From positions 1-64,000 of the forward strand of contig UBNE01000002.1 of NCBI GenBank assembly GCA_900466745.1: a stretch of DNA of 64,000 bases, written 5' to 3'. Of the stretch, positions 42,995 through 53,656 are shown one piece after another. Every line of letters starts with the position of its first letter. The stretch's first letter is position 1. The notes beneath the pieces are model-generated. The model was not told the origin of the DNA, ran no database searches, and saw nothing but the letters and a program-made list of their open reading frames with translations. Source of the DNA: Hyphomicrobiales bacterium. Lineage in GTDB: Bacteria; Pseudomonadota; Alphaproteobacteria; Rhizobiales; Beijerinckiaceae. The position numbers and the translations under genes are program-made.

Positions 42995-43030
42995 GGGCGT
43001 GCCGGCCCCCGCTCCGGGGCCGGCACGCCC
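42995..43030 (+). terminator. Very stable hairpin after the DUF2125 gene
   Basis: GGGCGTGCCGGCCCC-cgctcc-GGGGCCGGCACGCCC, a 15-bp perfect stem starting 2 bp after the stop. No U-run follows, so it may act by pausing or as RNA protection rather than as an intrinsic terminator. Confidence 0.6.
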
Positions 43031-43335
43031 ACCGCCCGCCATGGCGCGGGCGAAGCCCTCGCGCTTTTGAGGCCTCGGCCAATCCGCCGGGCTCTTCTCC
43101 GGTTCCGCGGCGCCGCCCTGCTTTTCGACAGAAGACGAAACGTCGTTTCAAGACAGAGGCCCGCCCCTTCGCCTCTCCATGCGGGGAATATCTTGCGCTC
43201 TGCGTCGGCGCGGAAATTCCGGACGCCCCACGATCTGTTAAGTACTCCGAGCGACTGCGATTGCTGCGTCTCTCCCAAGAATGGACGCCCGCCTCATCTC
43301 ATTGTAGCTTGCGCTCAGCAGACGCAGGAGAAGAG
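43031..43335 (+). other. 305-bp leader upstream of the HWE kinase gene
   Basis: I see no gene. It contains ACGAAACGTCGTTTCAAGAC (an inverted pair GAAACG/CGTTTC around 43137-43153) and the kinase ribosome-binding site at its end. The inverted pair could be an operator; I find no convincing -35/-10 set. Confidence 0.35.
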
Positions 43336-45213
43336 ATGCCGGAACATCTGTTTGTCCGGTTCGGCGAGCGCCACTCTGACTTCCCGAACGACAGCGTCAT
43401 GCTGGAACGGATCCGGGCGTTCGACTGGTCGGCATCGTCTGTCGGCCCCATCGAAACCTGGCCGGACGAGATCCGGTCCGCCGTCAGGATGATGCTCCTC
43501 TCCGAATCGGCCATGGCCGTCCTGATCGGCGGTGACGGCATCATCGTCCACAACGACGCGCTTCACCGGCTGCTCGGCGATCATTATGCCGGCATTCTCG
43601 GCCTGCCGGTCACCGAGGCGCTTCCGATCGCCGCCGGCTTCTTCCGCGACGCCATCGCCGCCTGCGGCGAGGGCAAGGGCGTGCGTTATCAGGACCACCC
43701 GCTGAAGCTGCTGCGCAACGGCCTCCTGGAGACGGCCTGGTTCTCGGTCAGCCTGACGCCGATCGCCGACATCGCGGCCAGGATCTACGGCGCCTTCGTG
43801 ATCATCAGCGAAACCACCGAACGCATGCGCACGCTCCGGGCGCTCGGCCAGTCGCGGCAGCGCATGGACCTCGCCCTCGAGGCGGGGGGCATCGTCGGGA
43901 CCTGGGACCTCGACATCAACACCGACACGGTCTTCACCAACGGCGCCTTCGCCGAGCTCTTCGGCGTCTCGGGCGACGAGGCCCGCCGCGGCATCAGCAC
44001 CGATGTCCTGGCCACCGCGCTGCACCCCGACGACCGCGACCGCGTGCTCGGCGGTCTGAGGAGCGCGATCGGGACGGGCTCGGACTATCGCTGCGATTAC
44101 CGCGCCGTGACCCGCGACGGCGAAACGCGCTGGTTCGTGTTGACCGGCCGTCCCCGCCGCGACGAGGCCGGCGCCATCGTCCAGTACGCCGGCATCGTCA
44201 TCGACGTCACCGAGCAGACAGAGGCGGCGGCCGCGCTGGAGCAGAGCAATCTGCGCTTCGACATATTGGCCGAATCCATCCCGCAGATCGTCTGGAGCAC
44301 GGATGCGGAGGGGCGGCACGACTATTTCAACCGGCGCTGGAACGAGTTCACCGGCATCGCTCCCGACCGGATTGAGCCGACGACCTGGCAGGAGCTGGTC
44401 CATCCCGAGGACTGGCCGCGGGTGCAGCAGGCCTGGCAGAACTGCTTCGCCACGGGAGAAACCTACGATATCGACTACCGCTTCCGGCACCGGGACGGCA
44501 GCTATCGCTGGCTCTGGGCGCTGGCGCTCCCGCTCCGGGACGCGGAAGGCAGGATCATCCGCTGGTACGGCACGGCAAGCGACATCGACGCGCCCAAGCA
44601 ATTGGATCAGCAGCGGGAGCTGGTCGCCCATGAGCTCGACCACCGGATCAAGAACCTGTTCGCGCTGGTCAACGGGCTGGTCACCCTCTCGCTGCGCGAA
44701 CTGCCCGAGCACCGCCCGCTGGCGGACGCGCTGCGGGCGCGCCTCGAGGCGCTGAACCGGGCGCACGGGCTGATCCGGGGAGAGCGGGATGCGCGGTGCG
44801 GCTCGCTGCGCCTCCTGATCGAACAGTTGCTCGCCCCCTATCGCGACGGCCGCGCCGGCCGTATCGCCATCGCGGGAGAGGACGTCGCCATCGATGCGGG
44901 CGCGGTTACCGCGGTCGCGCTGGTGTTCCACGAACTGATCACCAACGCGGCGAAATACGGCGCGCTGTCCCGTGCCGGCGGCACGCTCGGCATCAGGCTG
45001 AGCGCCGATGAGAGTCGCCAGACCATCGACTGGCAGGAGCGCTTCGAAGGCGGCATCGCCGGGAAGGTCGGCGAAGGGTTCGGCTCGCGCCTGCTCAAGA
45101 CCATGATCGAGGGCCAGTTGCGGGGCACGATGACCCGCCGGCCCTCCTCGCAAGGGCTGTGGCTGCGCATCGACCTCCCGCGCACGGCGTTCGGCCCCAC
45201 GGCGCGGGGATAG
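43336..45213 (+). CDS. HWE-family sensor histidine kinase with PAS domains
   Basis: 625 aa, ATG at 43336 behind AGGAGAAG. No membrane helix, so a soluble sensor. Three sensor units: about 35-160 (PAS-like, SESAMAVLIGGDGIIVHND), 170-295 (PAS, WDLDINTDTVFTN to VIDVTEQTEA) and 305-420 (PAS-PAC, VWSTDAEGRHDYFNRRWNEF). The kinase core has the H-box LDHRIKNLFALV (H436), N-box FHELITNAAKYG (H532, N537) and W566-Q-E568, the residues that name HWE kinases. Many such kinases respond to light or general stress; there is no LOV cysteine motif here. No response regulator is adjacent. Confidence 0.92.
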   Translation: MPEHLFVRFGERHSDFPNDSVMLERIRAFDWSASSVGPIETWPDEIRSAVRMMLLSESAMAVLIGGDGIIVHNDALHRLLGDHYAGILGLPVTEALPIAAGFFRDAIAACGEGKGVRYQDHPLKLLRNGLLETAWFSVSLTPIADIAARIYGAFVIISETTERMRTLRALGQSRQRMDLALEAGGIVGTWDLDINTDTVFTNGAFAELFGVSGDEARRGISTDVLATALHPDDRDRVLGGLRSAIGTGSDYRCDYRAVTRDGETRWFVLTGRPRRDEAGAIVQYAGIVIDVTEQTEAAAALEQSNLRFDILAESIPQIVWSTDAEGRHDYFNRRWNEFTGIAPDRIEPTTWQELVHPEDWPRVQQAWQNCFATGETYDIDYRFRHRDGSYRWLWALALPLRDAEGRIIRWYGTASDIDAPKQLDQQRELVAHELDHRIKNLFALVNGLVTLSLRELPEHRPLADALRARLEALNRAHGLIRGERDARCGSLRLLIEQLLAPYRDGRAGRIAIAGEDVAIDAGAVTAVALVFHELITNAAKYGALSRAGGTLGIRLSADESRQTIDWQERFEGGIAGKVGEGFGSRLLKTMIEGQLRGTMTRRPSSQGLWLRIDLPRTAFGPTARG

Positions 45214-45295
45214 CCGCCGACGGTCGGAACGCCCCTTCCCGCGCGGGCGAAACCGCGCCGCCGGGCGGAAGGCACCGGGCGCCGCAGCCTCGCGA

Positions 45296-46192
45296 TCAGG
45301 CCGCCGGCAGCGCCGCGCGCGGCGCCTCGATGCGGGTGATTGCCTTCTTCACCGCCTCCTGCACCTTCTCGAAGGCGCGGACCTCGATCTGGCGGACGCG
45401 CTCGCGCGAGACGCCGAACTCCTCGGAGAGCTCCTCCAGGGTGATCGGATCCTCGGCGAGGCGGCGCGCCTCGAAGATGCGCCGCTCGCGCGGGTTCAGC
45501 ACGTCGAGCGCCTCGCGCAGCGCCGTATGGCGGTTGCTGGCCTCCTCGGAATCGGCGAGGCGGCGCTCCTGGCTTTCCGAATCGTCGACCAGCCAGTCCT
45601 GCCACTCGCCCTCGCCGTCCTCGCGCAGCGGCGTGTTGAGCGAGGCGTCGCCGCCGAGGCGGCGGTTCATGTCGATCACGTCCTGCTCGTTGACGCCGAG
45701 CTTGGTCGCGATCTGCTTGACCTGGTCCGGCCGCAGATCGCCGTCGCCCAGGGCCGAGATCTTGCTCTTGGCCTTGCGCAGGTTGAAGAACAGCTTCTTC
45801 TGATTCGCCGTGGTGCCCATCTTCACCAGCGACCAGGAACGCAGGATGTATTCCTGGATCGAGGCCTTGATCCACCACATCGCATAGGTCGCCAGCCGGA
45901 AGCCCTTGTCGGGCTCGAAGCGCTTGACCGCCTGCATCAGGCCGACATTGCCCTCCGAGACGACCTCGCCGATCGGCAGGCCGTAGCCGCGATAGCCCAT
46001 GGCGATCTTGGCGACGAGGCGCAGATGCGAGGTGACGAGCTTGTGCGCCGCATCGCGGTCGCCATGCTCGCGCCAGCGCTTCGCCAGCATGTATTCCTCG
46101 CTCGGTTCCAGCATCGGGAACTTGCGGATCTCGTCGAGATAGCGTGAGAGCCCGCCTTCGGCGGACAGGACAGGCAGCGAAGCACTCGCCAT
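45296..46192 (-). CDS. rpoH: RNA polymerase sigma-32 factor RpoH
   Basis: 298 aa. Region 2 reads NVGLMQAVKRFEPDKGFRLA and TYAMWWIKASIQEYIL; the RpoH box is NQKKLFFNLRKAKSK; region 4 has LTLEELSEEFGVSRERVRQIE-like residues ending in FEKVQEAVKKAI. It directs heat-shock transcription. It lies downstream of the RluA gene on the same strand with 217 bp between, which likely holds its own promoter(s). The gene is convergent with the HWE kinase. Confidence 0.95.
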   Translation of the reverse strand: MASASLPVLSAEGGLSRYLDEIRKFPMLEPSEEYMLAKRWREHGDRDAAHKLVTSHLRLVAKIAMGYRGYGLPIGEVVSEGNVGLMQAVKRFEPDKGFRLATYAMWWIKASIQEYILRSWSLVKMGTTANQKKLFFNLRKAKSKISALGDGDLRPDQVKQIATKLGVNEQDVIDMNRRLGGDASLNTPLREDGEGEWQDWLVDDSESQERRLADSEEASNRHTALREALDVLNPRERRIFEARRLAEDPITLEELSEEFGVSRERVRQIEVRAFEKVQEAVKKAITRIEAPRAALPAA

Positions 46193-46409
46193 GCGCGTGT
46201 CTCCTCCTTCAGGCCCCCGCTGCGCGGCAGGCCCACCGCGCGATCAACCTTCGCGCAGGTTTCGGACAATGCGATTGATCCAACGCAGAAACCGCTCTGG
46301 AGTTCGGCGGGATCGATTGCGTGCGGCGCCCCCTTGGCCATCCGCATCCGACAACCCCAGTATATGCGAACTCAGTCTGGCGGAAAGGTGGCAGCGGCGC
46401 CAGATCGGC

Positions 46410-47459
46410 TCACAGCCTCGCGAGCGCTGCTTGCAGATTCGCAAAATCGGCGGGCGGATCGGATTCGAACAGCATCTCCTCGCCGGTTGCCGGATGAGCA
46501 AAGCCGAGCAGGGCGGCGTGCAGGGCCTGCCGCCCCAGCGCGGCCAGCGCCTCGCGCGCCTCCTCCGGCAGCCGCACCGCCTTGGTCGCGAATCCCGAGC
46601 CGTAGAGCTGGTCGCCGAGCAGCGGATGGCCGATATGGCTCATATGCACGCGAATCTGGTGCGTGCGCCCGGTCTCCAGCCGGCATTCGATCAGGCTCGC
46701 CAGGGCTTCCGTCTCGTCGAGCCCCCTGAGCAGCGGCGGATAGCGCTCGAGCAGGGTGATGTGGGTGATCGCCTCGCGCCCGCGCCCCTCCTTCACCACC
46801 GTCATCTTCTCGCGGTTGCGGCTCGAGCGCTCGATCGGCGCATCGATCGTGCCCTCGCGCAGGCGCGGCACGCCCCAGGCCAGGGCAAGATAGGCGCGCT
46901 GGAGCGGGCCGGTGCGGCCATGGTCGGCGAACTGCTTGGCGAGCTTCTGATGCGCCCGGTCGTTCTTGGCGACGACGAGCAGCCCACTCGTATCCTTGTC
47001 CAGCCGATGCACGATGCCGGGCCGACGAACGCCGCCGATGCCGGAGAGGCTCTCGCCGCAATGGGCGATCAGCGCGTTGACCAGCGTGCCGTCCTCGTGC
47101 CCGCCGGCCGGATGGACGACGAGACCCGCCGGCTTGTCGATCACGATCAGGTGTTCGTCCTCGTAGACGACGTCGAGCGGGATGTCCTGCCCAACCGGCT
47201 CGGGCGGCTTCGCCTCCGGCATCACGAGGGCGAGCGCATCGCCCTCCGCGACCTTGCGGCTGCCGTCGCCGACGACGGCGCCGTTGAGCCTGACGCCGCC
47301 CTCCTTGATGACCTGCTGCAGACGGGCGCGCGAAACCTCGCCGGCGAGCAAAGCCAGCGCCTTGTCGAGCCGCAGCCCCGCCTGTTCGGCGCCGACCTGC
47401 AGGGTGACGGAGCCGTCCGCCGGGCCCGTTCGGCCGTTCTCTTCAAATCCAGAATCCAT
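46410..47459 (-). CDS. RluA-family pseudouridine synthase
   Basis: 349 aa from the ATG at 47459; the frame is open upstream through a REP-like repeat but that part is not coding. N-terminal S4 RNA-binding domain (RLDKALALLAGEVSRARLQQ), then the synthase core with catalytic D154 in HRLDKDTSGLLVVAK and the substrate Arg/Ile in TGRTHQIRVH. It is RluD-like (23S rRNA helix 69) in length and motif order. rpoH follows downstream, a neighbour pair seen in many Rhizobiales. Confidence 0.92.
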   Translation of the reverse strand: MDSGFEENGRTGPADGSVTLQVGAEQAGLRLDKALALLAGEVSRARLQQVIKEGGVRLNGAVVGDGSRKVAEGDALALVMPEAKPPEPVGQDIPLDVVYEDEHLIVIDKPAGLVVHPAGGHEDGTLVNALIAHCGESLSGIGGVRRPGIVHRLDKDTSGLLVVAKNDRAHQKLAKQFADHGRTGPLQRAYLALAWGVPRLREGTIDAPIERSSRNREKMTVVKEGRGREAITHITLLERYPPLLRGLDETEALASLIECRLETGRTHQIRVHMSHIGHPLLGDQLYGSGFATKAVRLPEEAREALAALGRQALHAALLGFAHPATGEEMLFESDPPADFANLQAALARL

Positions 47460-47570
47460 GCCGCCGCTATAAGGCGCATGGGCTCCCGCCGCACGCCTTT
47501 TCCGCATGCTGGCCTCATCGTGCCTGGGTTTGATTCGCGCGTTTCGATGACCGCGAGGCGCGTGTGAGCC

Positions 47571-47679
47571 GTCATTGCGAGGAAGCAGCCCGGAGGCGGC
47601 CGGGCTCCACGTCCCCCGGATTGCTTCGCGAGCCTGTCCGCGGGCTTGCCGAAGGCAAGACCCGGGGGCTCGCCATGAC
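47571..47679. repeat. REP-like palindrome (gtcattgcgag family)
   Basis: GTCATTGCGAGGAAGCAGCC at one end and GGGCTCGCCATGACG at the other, with several internal stems. It lies between the divergently read ends of the RluA and HemY-like genes. Confidence 0.65.
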
Positions 47680-47757
47680 GGGAAACGTCGCCCGCCCCTC
47701 ATCCGTCACCGCTTCGCGCTGCCGCCTTCTCCCGCAAGGGGAGAAGGAACGCCCGCC

Positions 47758-49455
47758 TCAGCCGAACAGCCGGAACCCGCTCTTCTTCGGCTCGGAGGGC
47801 GGCTCCTCGTCCGGCCCCGGATCGTCCGGCGCATGCGGCACGGGGAAGATCACCGGCTTCGGCACCGCCGGATCACGGGCCGCGGCGACGGCGACCGCAC
47901 CGGCCGGAGCGTCGGCCGCTTCCGCCGGTTTCGGCGCCTCGACGGTTTCCACCCTGGCCGGGTCGGGACTGGCAGGCGACTCGCTCCGGGCAGGCGCGGC
48001 TCCGGCCTCGGAAGGAGCCGCCGGCATCGGTTTCGGCGCCTCCTTCGGAGCGGGCGGCGCGGTCACCGCCGCCGGCTCGACCGTGGCGACGGTCTCCGCC
48101 TTGACCTCGATCAGCTTGGTCGAATCGTCGAGATCGGCAAGCACGTCGTCGAGCGCCTGGGGCGGGCTGCCGAGCGTCGCCGGCGGCACGGTCCAGACGA
48201 AGGCGTCGAGCCGCCCGGTGATCGGCGAGACCGGCATCCAGTGGTCGGAGACCAGCCCGTCCGCGACCCAGGCGGCGTCATGCGGCGCCCGCGTGGCGCG
48301 CGCCAGCCATTCGCGCACCTTGCCGGCGGCGCCGTGCTCGGCATCTTCCAGCTCCGCCATCAGCAGGCAGGCGCGGACGGAGGCGCCGCCGGCCAGCAGC
48401 GGCTTCAGCGTCTCGCGCGCCTTCTGGAATTCGCGGGCCTGGATCGCCGCGCCCGCCAGCGCCAGCACGCTTTCCGGATCGGCGGGGCGCAGCCGCGACA
48501 GGGTCTGGGCCCGGTGCAGCCGATCGAGCGCGCTGTCGCCGGGGCGGACGTCGAGATAGGCGGCCGCGATGTCGGGATGGGGCGCCTCGCGCCAGGCCGC
48601 CTCGAGCAGCTTCGACGCCTTGCGGACATCGCCGCGCTCCGACAGCATCCGCCCGGCCAGCGCCGCGGCGGGCGTCAGCCCGGGCGCGAGCTTCACCGCC
48701 TCGAGCGCCGCCGCGAGCGCCCGCTCCGGCTCCTTGTCGCGCGCCTCCAGCGCCTCGGCGGCGAGCAGCACGGCGCGCTGGCGCCGCGCCTCCGCCTTGT
48801 CGGCGAGGCGCAGCGCCGCGCGGCGCTCCACGGCGGTGCGCGCCGCCTGCCAGTCGCCGGCATTGGTGTGGAAGTCGAGCAGCGCGTCATTGGCCCAGGC
48901 GAGCGAGGGCGAGCGCCGCACGGCGTCGTCCGCGAAGGCCCGGGCCGCCGCCATGTCGCCGCGGCGCTTGGCCTCGACGAACAGGCCGCGCAGGCCGAGC
49001 ACGCGCGTCTCCGAACGGTCGAGCATCGCCTTGAAGGCGGCCTCGGCCTGGGGGCGGTTGCCAGTGAGCTGCGCCGTCTGCGCCTCGAGCAGCAGGGTCA
49101 GCGGCTCGTTCGGCACGAAGCGGCGCGCCTCGCCGGTATAGCGCCCGGCCGCGACCGGATCGCCCGCGCCGATCGCAACCATGCCGCGCGAGACGGCCTC
49201 GAAGCCGCGCGCCCGGCGGCGCGCCCGCGAGGACAGGCTGAAGGCCGAAGGCAGGCCGAAGACGAAGCGGATCACCGCCCAGGCCAGCAGCACCAGGAAG
49301 GCGAGCAGGACCACGCCGATCGCGCCGATCGCGACGCTGGTGTCGATGCGGTAGCCTTGCCAGATCACCGAGATCTCGCCCGGGCGGTCGGCGAGCCAGA
49401 CCGCCCCGAAAGCGAGGCAGGCGAAGACGGCGAGATAGACGAGAACGCGAACCAT
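47758..49455 (-). CDS. HemY-like TPR membrane protein
   Basis: 565 aa. Two N-terminal helices (about 4-21 and 42-66) form the HemY_N domain ([20 protein letters not shown]), then a cytoplasmic or periplasmic TPR array to about residue 430 ([20 protein letters not shown] and similar). The last 110 residues are Pro/Ala/Glu-rich and end in KKSGFRLFG. Proteobacterial HemY of this type is a heme-pathway-associated protein, not protoporphyrinogen oxidase. The start is 18 bp from the HemD-Mic60 stop, so the two are one operon. Confidence 0.9.
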   Translation of the reverse strand: MVRVLVYLAVFACLAFGAVWLADRPGEISVIWQGYRIDTSVAIGAIGVVLLAFLVLLAWAVIRFVFGLPSAFSLSSRARRRARGFEAVSRGMVAIGAGDPVAAGRYTGEARRFVPNEPLTLLLEAQTAQLTGNRPQAEAAFKAMLDRSETRVLGLRGLFVEAKRRGDMAAARAFADDAVRRSPSLAWANDALLDFHTNAGDWQAARTAVERRAALRLADKAEARRQRAVLLAAEALEARDKEPERALAAALEAVKLAPGLTPAAALAGRMLSERGDVRKASKLLEAAWREAPHPDIAAAYLDVRPGDSALDRLHRAQTLSRLRPADPESVLALAGAAIQAREFQKARETLKPLLAGGASVRACLLMAELEDAEHGAAGKVREWLARATRAPHDAAWVADGLVSDHWMPVSPITGRLDAFVWTVPPATLGSPPQALDDVLADLDDSTKLIEVKAETVATVEPAAVTAPPAPKEAPKPMPAAPSEAGAAPARSESPASPDPARVETVEAPKPAEAADAPAGAVAVAAARDPAVPKPVIFPVPHAPDDPGPDEEPPSEPKKSGFRLFG

Positions 49456-49473
49456 GGCCTCTTCTACCCTCCG

Positions 49474-51324
49474 TCAGCCCGCCGTGCCCAGCGCCGCAAC
49501 CGCATCCTGCGCGATTTTGGCGATGGCCGCCTCGGCCGCCGCGCGCTGCTGCAGCGCGGCGCCGAACGCTGCACTGGCACGGCGCGCCGGCTCAGGCAAC
49601 TGGCCCCACAGCGCCGCCGCCTTCGGCATGTCGCCGGCCGCGATCGCGTTTTCGAGCCGCAGCGGCAGCGTCGCCGGGTCGCTGGATTCATTGTCCCCGA
49701 CCGGCCGCACGGTGACGATGCGGCTCGCCAGGCCCCAGAGCCTGTCCGTCCAGTTGTCGGATTGCGGCGTGACCTCGCGCTGGAACATCGCGCCGTGCCG
49801 GCGGAAGCCGGCAAGCAAAGTCTCGCGCGTCGCCGCTCCCGCCGCCGCAACGGCCGTCAGAGGCTCCGCATCGGCCTGGGCGACGCCGCCCTTCACCAGC
49901 GCCGCGACGTCGTTGGCGAAGGGGCGCCCGCCCGCCAGCGCCCGCTGGACCCGCTCGGCGAGGACGAGGCGCGCAGCGACCAGCCCTTCGGGGCTGGTCG
50001 CGGGGGCGGCCTTGGCCTGCGACTCGACCGCCGCGACCCGGGCCGCCAGCCTGTCGAAGCGCTCGCCGGAGGCGGCCAGGGCCGTCTCGGCGCGCTGGAG
50101 CTGTTCGGCCACGGCGCCCGTATCGGGAGCCGGTGCCTTGGCGAGTTCGCCGACGCGGCCGGCGAGCGCCTGCACCTGCGCGTCCGCCTTCGCCGCGGCC
50201 TCGGCGGCCGAGCCCGCCTTGCGGTCGGCGGCGGCTGCGGCGACCTGCGCCCCATCGACGCGGCCGGAGAGTTCCGACCATTGCGCCGGGGTGACGGCCG
50301 GGCCGCCGGGCCGCAACGCATAGGCCGTCAGCCCCGCGCCGACGCCACCGCCGAGCAGCCCGGCGATCGCCAGAGCGAGCCAGGGCGTCGCGGGCTTCGC
50401 AGCCGGCGCGGATGCGGCGCGCGGCGGCTCGGCCGGCGGCGGGGAGAATTCCTGCGGCAGGGCCTCGGTCGGCGCCACCGCCTCGGGCGACGGCTTGCCG
50501 GCCGGGGCGTCCGGCTCAGCCTGCGCCTGCGCTGCGGCTTCCAGCTCGATCGTCGGCGGCGTGCGCTTGAGGCTGCCGCGCGCCTGCGGGCGTTCCGCCT
50601 CCCCGGGCCGCAGGCGCTGCGAGACCTGCTCGAGCGCGGCCAGCATCCCGGCCTCCTCCGGATGCTCGGCCACCAGCACCGTGCTGGCGCCGGCCGAGAT
50701 CAGCGGCGAGGCGACATTGGCCGAGAGCGCGACATGGGTGAGCTCCAGCGCCTGCTCCTCGACGCCGGCCGCCTGGGCCAGGCTGAGGAAGGTGCGCGCG
50801 CCGCGCGGCGAGTAATGCAGGGCGGCCCCGACCTCGCCATGCCGCAGCGCGGCCTGGGCATCCTCCGGCAGCACCGACACCGCCTCGGCGGCATAGGCCT
50901 CCCAGAGCACGACCTCGTAGCCGGCTTCCCGCAAGCGCGGCGGCACGTCCTCGTTGCGGTCGCGCGCGGCGATCATCAGCAGCCGCGCCGGCGCCGGCAG
51001 GGTGCGCTCGATCAGCGCGATCAGGTCGTTGCGGTCGCCATCGGCGCTGCGCGCATCGCCGAACCCGGCCTCGCGCGCCCGGGCGGCGGTGCGCGCGCCG
51101 ACCGCGAAGACCGGCAGCTCGCGCCAGCCCTGCGGCCCCTCCGCCAGCATCGGCACGGCATTGCCGCTGGACAGCACGATGGCGGCGAAATCCCCGGCCG
51201 GCGCCTCGCCCGGCAGCCGCACCACCTCGAACAGCGGCGCGATCAGCGGCTCGAAGCCGTGAGAGGCGATGGCCTGCGCCGTGCGCTCTGCATCGGGGCG
51301 GGGTCGGAAGACGAAGACGCGCAT
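49474..51324 (-). CDS. hemD: Fusion of uroporphyrinogen-III synthase and Mic60-like protein
   Basis: 616 aa in one uninterrupted frame. Residues 1-235 are uroporphyrinogen-III synthase ([56 protein letters not shown]). Residues 240-312 are a Pro/Ala-rich linker, about 314-337 a membrane helix ([20 protein letters not shown]), then a coiled coil (about 345-440) and a C-terminal mitofilin-like domain ([23 protein letters not shown]). In most alphaproteobacteria hemD and mic60 are separate neighbours. HemD closes the tetrapyrrole ring; Mic60 homologues bend the inner membrane. hemC, usually next to hemD, is absent here. Confidence 0.87.
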   Translation of the reverse strand: MRVFVFRPRPDAERTAQAIASHGFEPLIAPLFEVVRLPGEAPAGDFAAIVLSSGNAVPMLAEGPQGWRELPVFAVGARTAARAREAGFGDARSADGDRNDLIALIERTLPAPARLLMIAARDRNEDVPPRLREAGYEVVLWEAYAAEAVSVLPEDAQAALRHGEVGAALHYSPRGARTFLSLAQAAGVEEQALELTHVALSANVASPLISAGASTVLVAEHPEEAGMLAALEQVSQRLRPGEAERPQARGSLKRTPPTIELEAAAQAQAEPDAPAGKPSPEAVAPTEALPQEFSPPPAEPPRAASAPAAKPATPWLALAIAGLLGGGVGAGLTAYALRPGGPAVTPAQWSELSGRVDGAQVAAAAADRKAGSAAEAAAKADAQVQALAGRVGELAKAPAPDTGAVAEQLQRAETALAASGERFDRLAARVAAVESQAKAAPATSPEGLVAARLVLAERVQRALAGGRPFANDVAALVKGGVAQADAEPLTAVAAAGAATRETLLAGFRRHGAMFQREVTPQSDNWTDRLWGLASRIVTVRPVGDNESSDPATLPLRLENAIAAGDMPKAAALWGQLPEPARRASAAFGAALQQRAAAEAAIAKIAQDAVAALGTAG

Positions 51325-51597
51325 TCACAGCTCCTGACGGGACAGCCTACGATCACAGCACCCGCCGCAGGCGGCCGCGGTTCCGGCGATCGGGTCGCAT
51401 TGAGGCGGAACGATGATGCCGGCCATCCCTTCTCCCTTTTCTTCCCGACCCGGCGGCGGCCGCCCTCCGGAGCGTGCCGCTTTGCCATTGGCCTTCGGCC
51501 ATGGCAGGCACTATACGAGGGAATTGCCGGCAGGATACCGCTGCCTGCAAAGCTTCATCACCTGATCCTCCATTCCGCGGGACAAGTCGACCGAATC
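51325..51597. other. Divergent intergenic region hemD-tsaD lacking hemC
   Basis: 273 bp between the hemD fusion and tsaD start codons. In related genomes, as I recall, hemC lies in this place; no hemC-like frame or fragment is visible on either strand. It must hold the promoters of both operons. Confidence 0.5.
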
Positions 51598-52653
51598 ATG
51601 CGTGTTCTTGGGATAGAGACGACCTGCGACGAAACGGCAGCGGCGATCGTCTCCGTCGAGCGCTCGGGCGAAACGAAGATCCTGTCGAACGAGATCCTGA
51701 GCCAGATCGCGGCCCATGCCGCCTATGGCGGGGTGGTGCCGGAGATCGCGGCGCGCGCCCATGTCGAGGCGATCGACCGCATCGTCGCCCGCGCCTTCGC
51801 CGATGCGGATCTCAGGCCCGGCGACATCGACGCCGTCGCCGCCGCCGCCGGCCCCGGCCTCGTCGGCGGCGTCATGGTCGGCCTCACCGCCGGCAAGGCG
51901 ATCGCTCTGGCGCTCGCCAAGCCCTTCATCGCCGTCAACCATCTCGAGGCCCATGCGCTGACCGCGCGCCTGACCGACGACGTCGCCTTTCCCTATCTGC
52001 TGCTGCTGGTCTCCGGCGGCCATACCCAGCTCCTGGCCGTGCGCGGCGTCGGCGACTACCTCAAGCTCGGCGGCACCATCGACGACGCCGTCGGCGAGGC
52101 CTTCGACAAGATCGCCAAGATGCTGGCGCTGCCCTATCCGGGCGGCCCCTCGGTCGAGCGCGAGGCGGCCAAGGGCGACCCCGAGCGCTTCGACTTCCCC
52201 CGCCCGATGCAGGGAAGGCCCAACCCCGACTTCTCGCTCTCCGGCCTGAAGACGGCCGTGCGCCTCGTCGCCGAGCGCATCGCGCCCCTGTCCGACAACG
52301 ACGTCGCCGATCTCTGCGCCTCCTTCCAGGCCGCCATCGTCGACGTCATGGTCGACCGCACCCGCGCCGGCCTGCGCGCCTGCCGCGAGGCCGGCATCAC
52401 CCCCTCCACCCTGGTCGTCGCCGGCGGCGTCGCCGCCAACCAGGCGATCCGCAGCGGGCTCGCCCGCCTCGCCACCGAATCCGGGCTGCCGATGGTCGCC
52501 CCGCCGCTCGCGCTCTGCGGCGACAACGGCGCGATGATCGCCTGGGCCGGGCTGGAGCGGCTGAGGCTCGGCCTGGTCGACGACATGACGGTCGCGGCCC
52601 GTCCGCGCTGGCCGCTCGACGAACTGGCGCCGAAGCCAGCGACGGCGGCATGA
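51598..52653 (+). CDS. tsaD: tRNA N6-threonylcarbamoyladenosine transferase TsaD
   Basis: 351 aa, ATG at 51598. N-terminal [16 protein letters not shown], the metal-binding HLEAH motif (H115, H119), [22 protein letters not shown] and a C-terminal [11 protein letters not shown]. With TsaB and TsaE it makes t6A37 in ANN-decoding tRNAs. The frame is open far upstream, antisense to hemD-hemY, but only this start fits the family. It overlaps gpsA by ATGA. Confidence 0.96.
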   Translation: MRVLGIETTCDETAAAIVSVERSGETKILSNEILSQIAAHAAYGGVVPEIAARAHVEAIDRIVARAFADADLRPGDIDAVAAAAGPGLVGGVMVGLTAGKAIALALAKPFIAVNHLEAHALTARLTDDVAFPYLLLLVSGGHTQLLAVRGVGDYLKLGGTIDDAVGEAFDKIAKMLALPYPGGPSVEREAAKGDPERFDFPRPMQGRPNPDFSLSGLKTAVRLVAERIAPLSDNDVADLCASFQAAIVDVMVDRTRAGLRACREAGITPSTLVVAGGVAANQAIRSGLARLATESGLPMVAPPLALCGDNGAMIAWAGLERLRLGLVDDMTVAARPRWPLDELAPKPATAA

Positions 52654-53645
52654 GTCCAGGCCCGGGCTTCGCCACGATCGGCGTGGTCGGCGCCGGCGCC
52701 TATGGCGCCGCGCTGGCGCTCGCCGCCAGCCGGGCCGGGCGCACCGTCCGGCTCTGGGCGCGCGACGCCGCCACGGTCGAGGCGATCGACCGGACGCGGC
52801 AGGCGCCGCGCCTGCCCGGAATCGACCTGCCCGCGGCGGTCCAGGCCACCGCCCGGCGCGGCGACCTCGCGGGCTGCGACGCCCTGATCCTCGCCGTGCC
52901 GACCCAGAGCCTGCGCCAGGCCTGCGCCGAGATGGCGCCCGCCCTGCCCTGCGGCATCCCGGTGGTCTCCGCCGCCAAGGGCATCGAGCAGGCGAGCGGC
53001 CTCTTCCCGACGCAGATCATCGCCGCCGCCTGGCCGGGCGCGCCGACCGCGATCCTCTCCGGGCCGAGCTTCGCCGCCGATATCGGCCGCGGCCTGCCGA
53101 CCGCGGTGACGCTCGCGTCTGGGGCTCCCGATCTGGCGCAGGCACTGGCCGAAGCGTTGAGTTCGCCCGCCTTCCGCATCTATCATTCAGGCGATCCGCG
53201 CGGCGTCGAGATCGGCGGCGCGGCCAAGAACGTGCTCGCCATCGCCGCCGGCATCGCCATCGGGCTCGGCTTCGGCGAGAGCGCCCGCGCGGCCCTGGTG
53301 GCGCGCGGCTTCGCCGAGCTGCGCCGCTTCGGCGAGGCGCATGGCGCCGAGCCCGAGACGCTGATGGGGCTGTCGGGCCTCGGCGACGTGGTGCTGAGCT
53401 GCGCCTCGCCGCAATCGCGCAATTTCGCCTATGGTCTGGCGCTCGGCCGGGGCATGAGCCCCGCGGAGGCGTCCGGCGGCCGGCTGGCCGAAGGCGCCTT
53501 CACCGCCCCCATCCTCGCCAGCATGGCGCGGGCGGGCGGCATCGAGACACCCATCGCCGAGGCCGTCGCCGCGATCATCGCCGGCCGCAGCGGCGTGCGC
53601 GAGGCCGTGGCGGCGCTGCTCGCCCGGCCGCTCAAGGCGGAATGA
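52650..53645 (+). CDS. gpsA: Glycerol-3-phosphate dehydrogenase [NAD(P)+]
   Basis: 331 aa, start overlapping the tsaD stop. The NAD(P) motif is [18 protein letters not shown], followed by [38 protein letters not shown], the catalytic Lys in [14 protein letters not shown] and a late [10 protein letters not shown]. It makes sn-glycerol-3-phosphate for phospholipid synthesis. Second gene of the tsaD-gpsA-unknown-EVE operon. Confidence 0.95.
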   Translation: MSPGPGFATIGVVGAGAYGAALALAASRAGRTVRLWARDAATVEAIDRTRQAPRLPGIDLPAAVQATARRGDLAGCDALILAVPTQSLRQACAEMAPALPCGIPVVSAAKGIEQASGLFPTQIIAAAWPGAPTAILSGPSFAADIGRGLPTAVTLASGAPDLAQALAEALSSPAFRIYHSGDPRGVEIGGAAKNVLAIAAGIAIGLGFGESARAALVARGFAELRRFGEAHGAEPETLMGLSGLGDVVLSCASPQSRNFAYGLALGRGMSPAEASGGRLAEGAFTAPILASMARAGGIETPIAEAVAAIIAGRSGVREAVAALLARPLKAE

Positions 53646-53656
53646 CGGAGGAAGCC

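Noticed and set aside
47575..51597. Upstream extension of the tsaD frame by about 1340 codons
   Set aside because: The extension lies entirely antisense to hemY-like and hemD-mic60 genes; TsaD begins with [11 protein letters not shown] at 51598.
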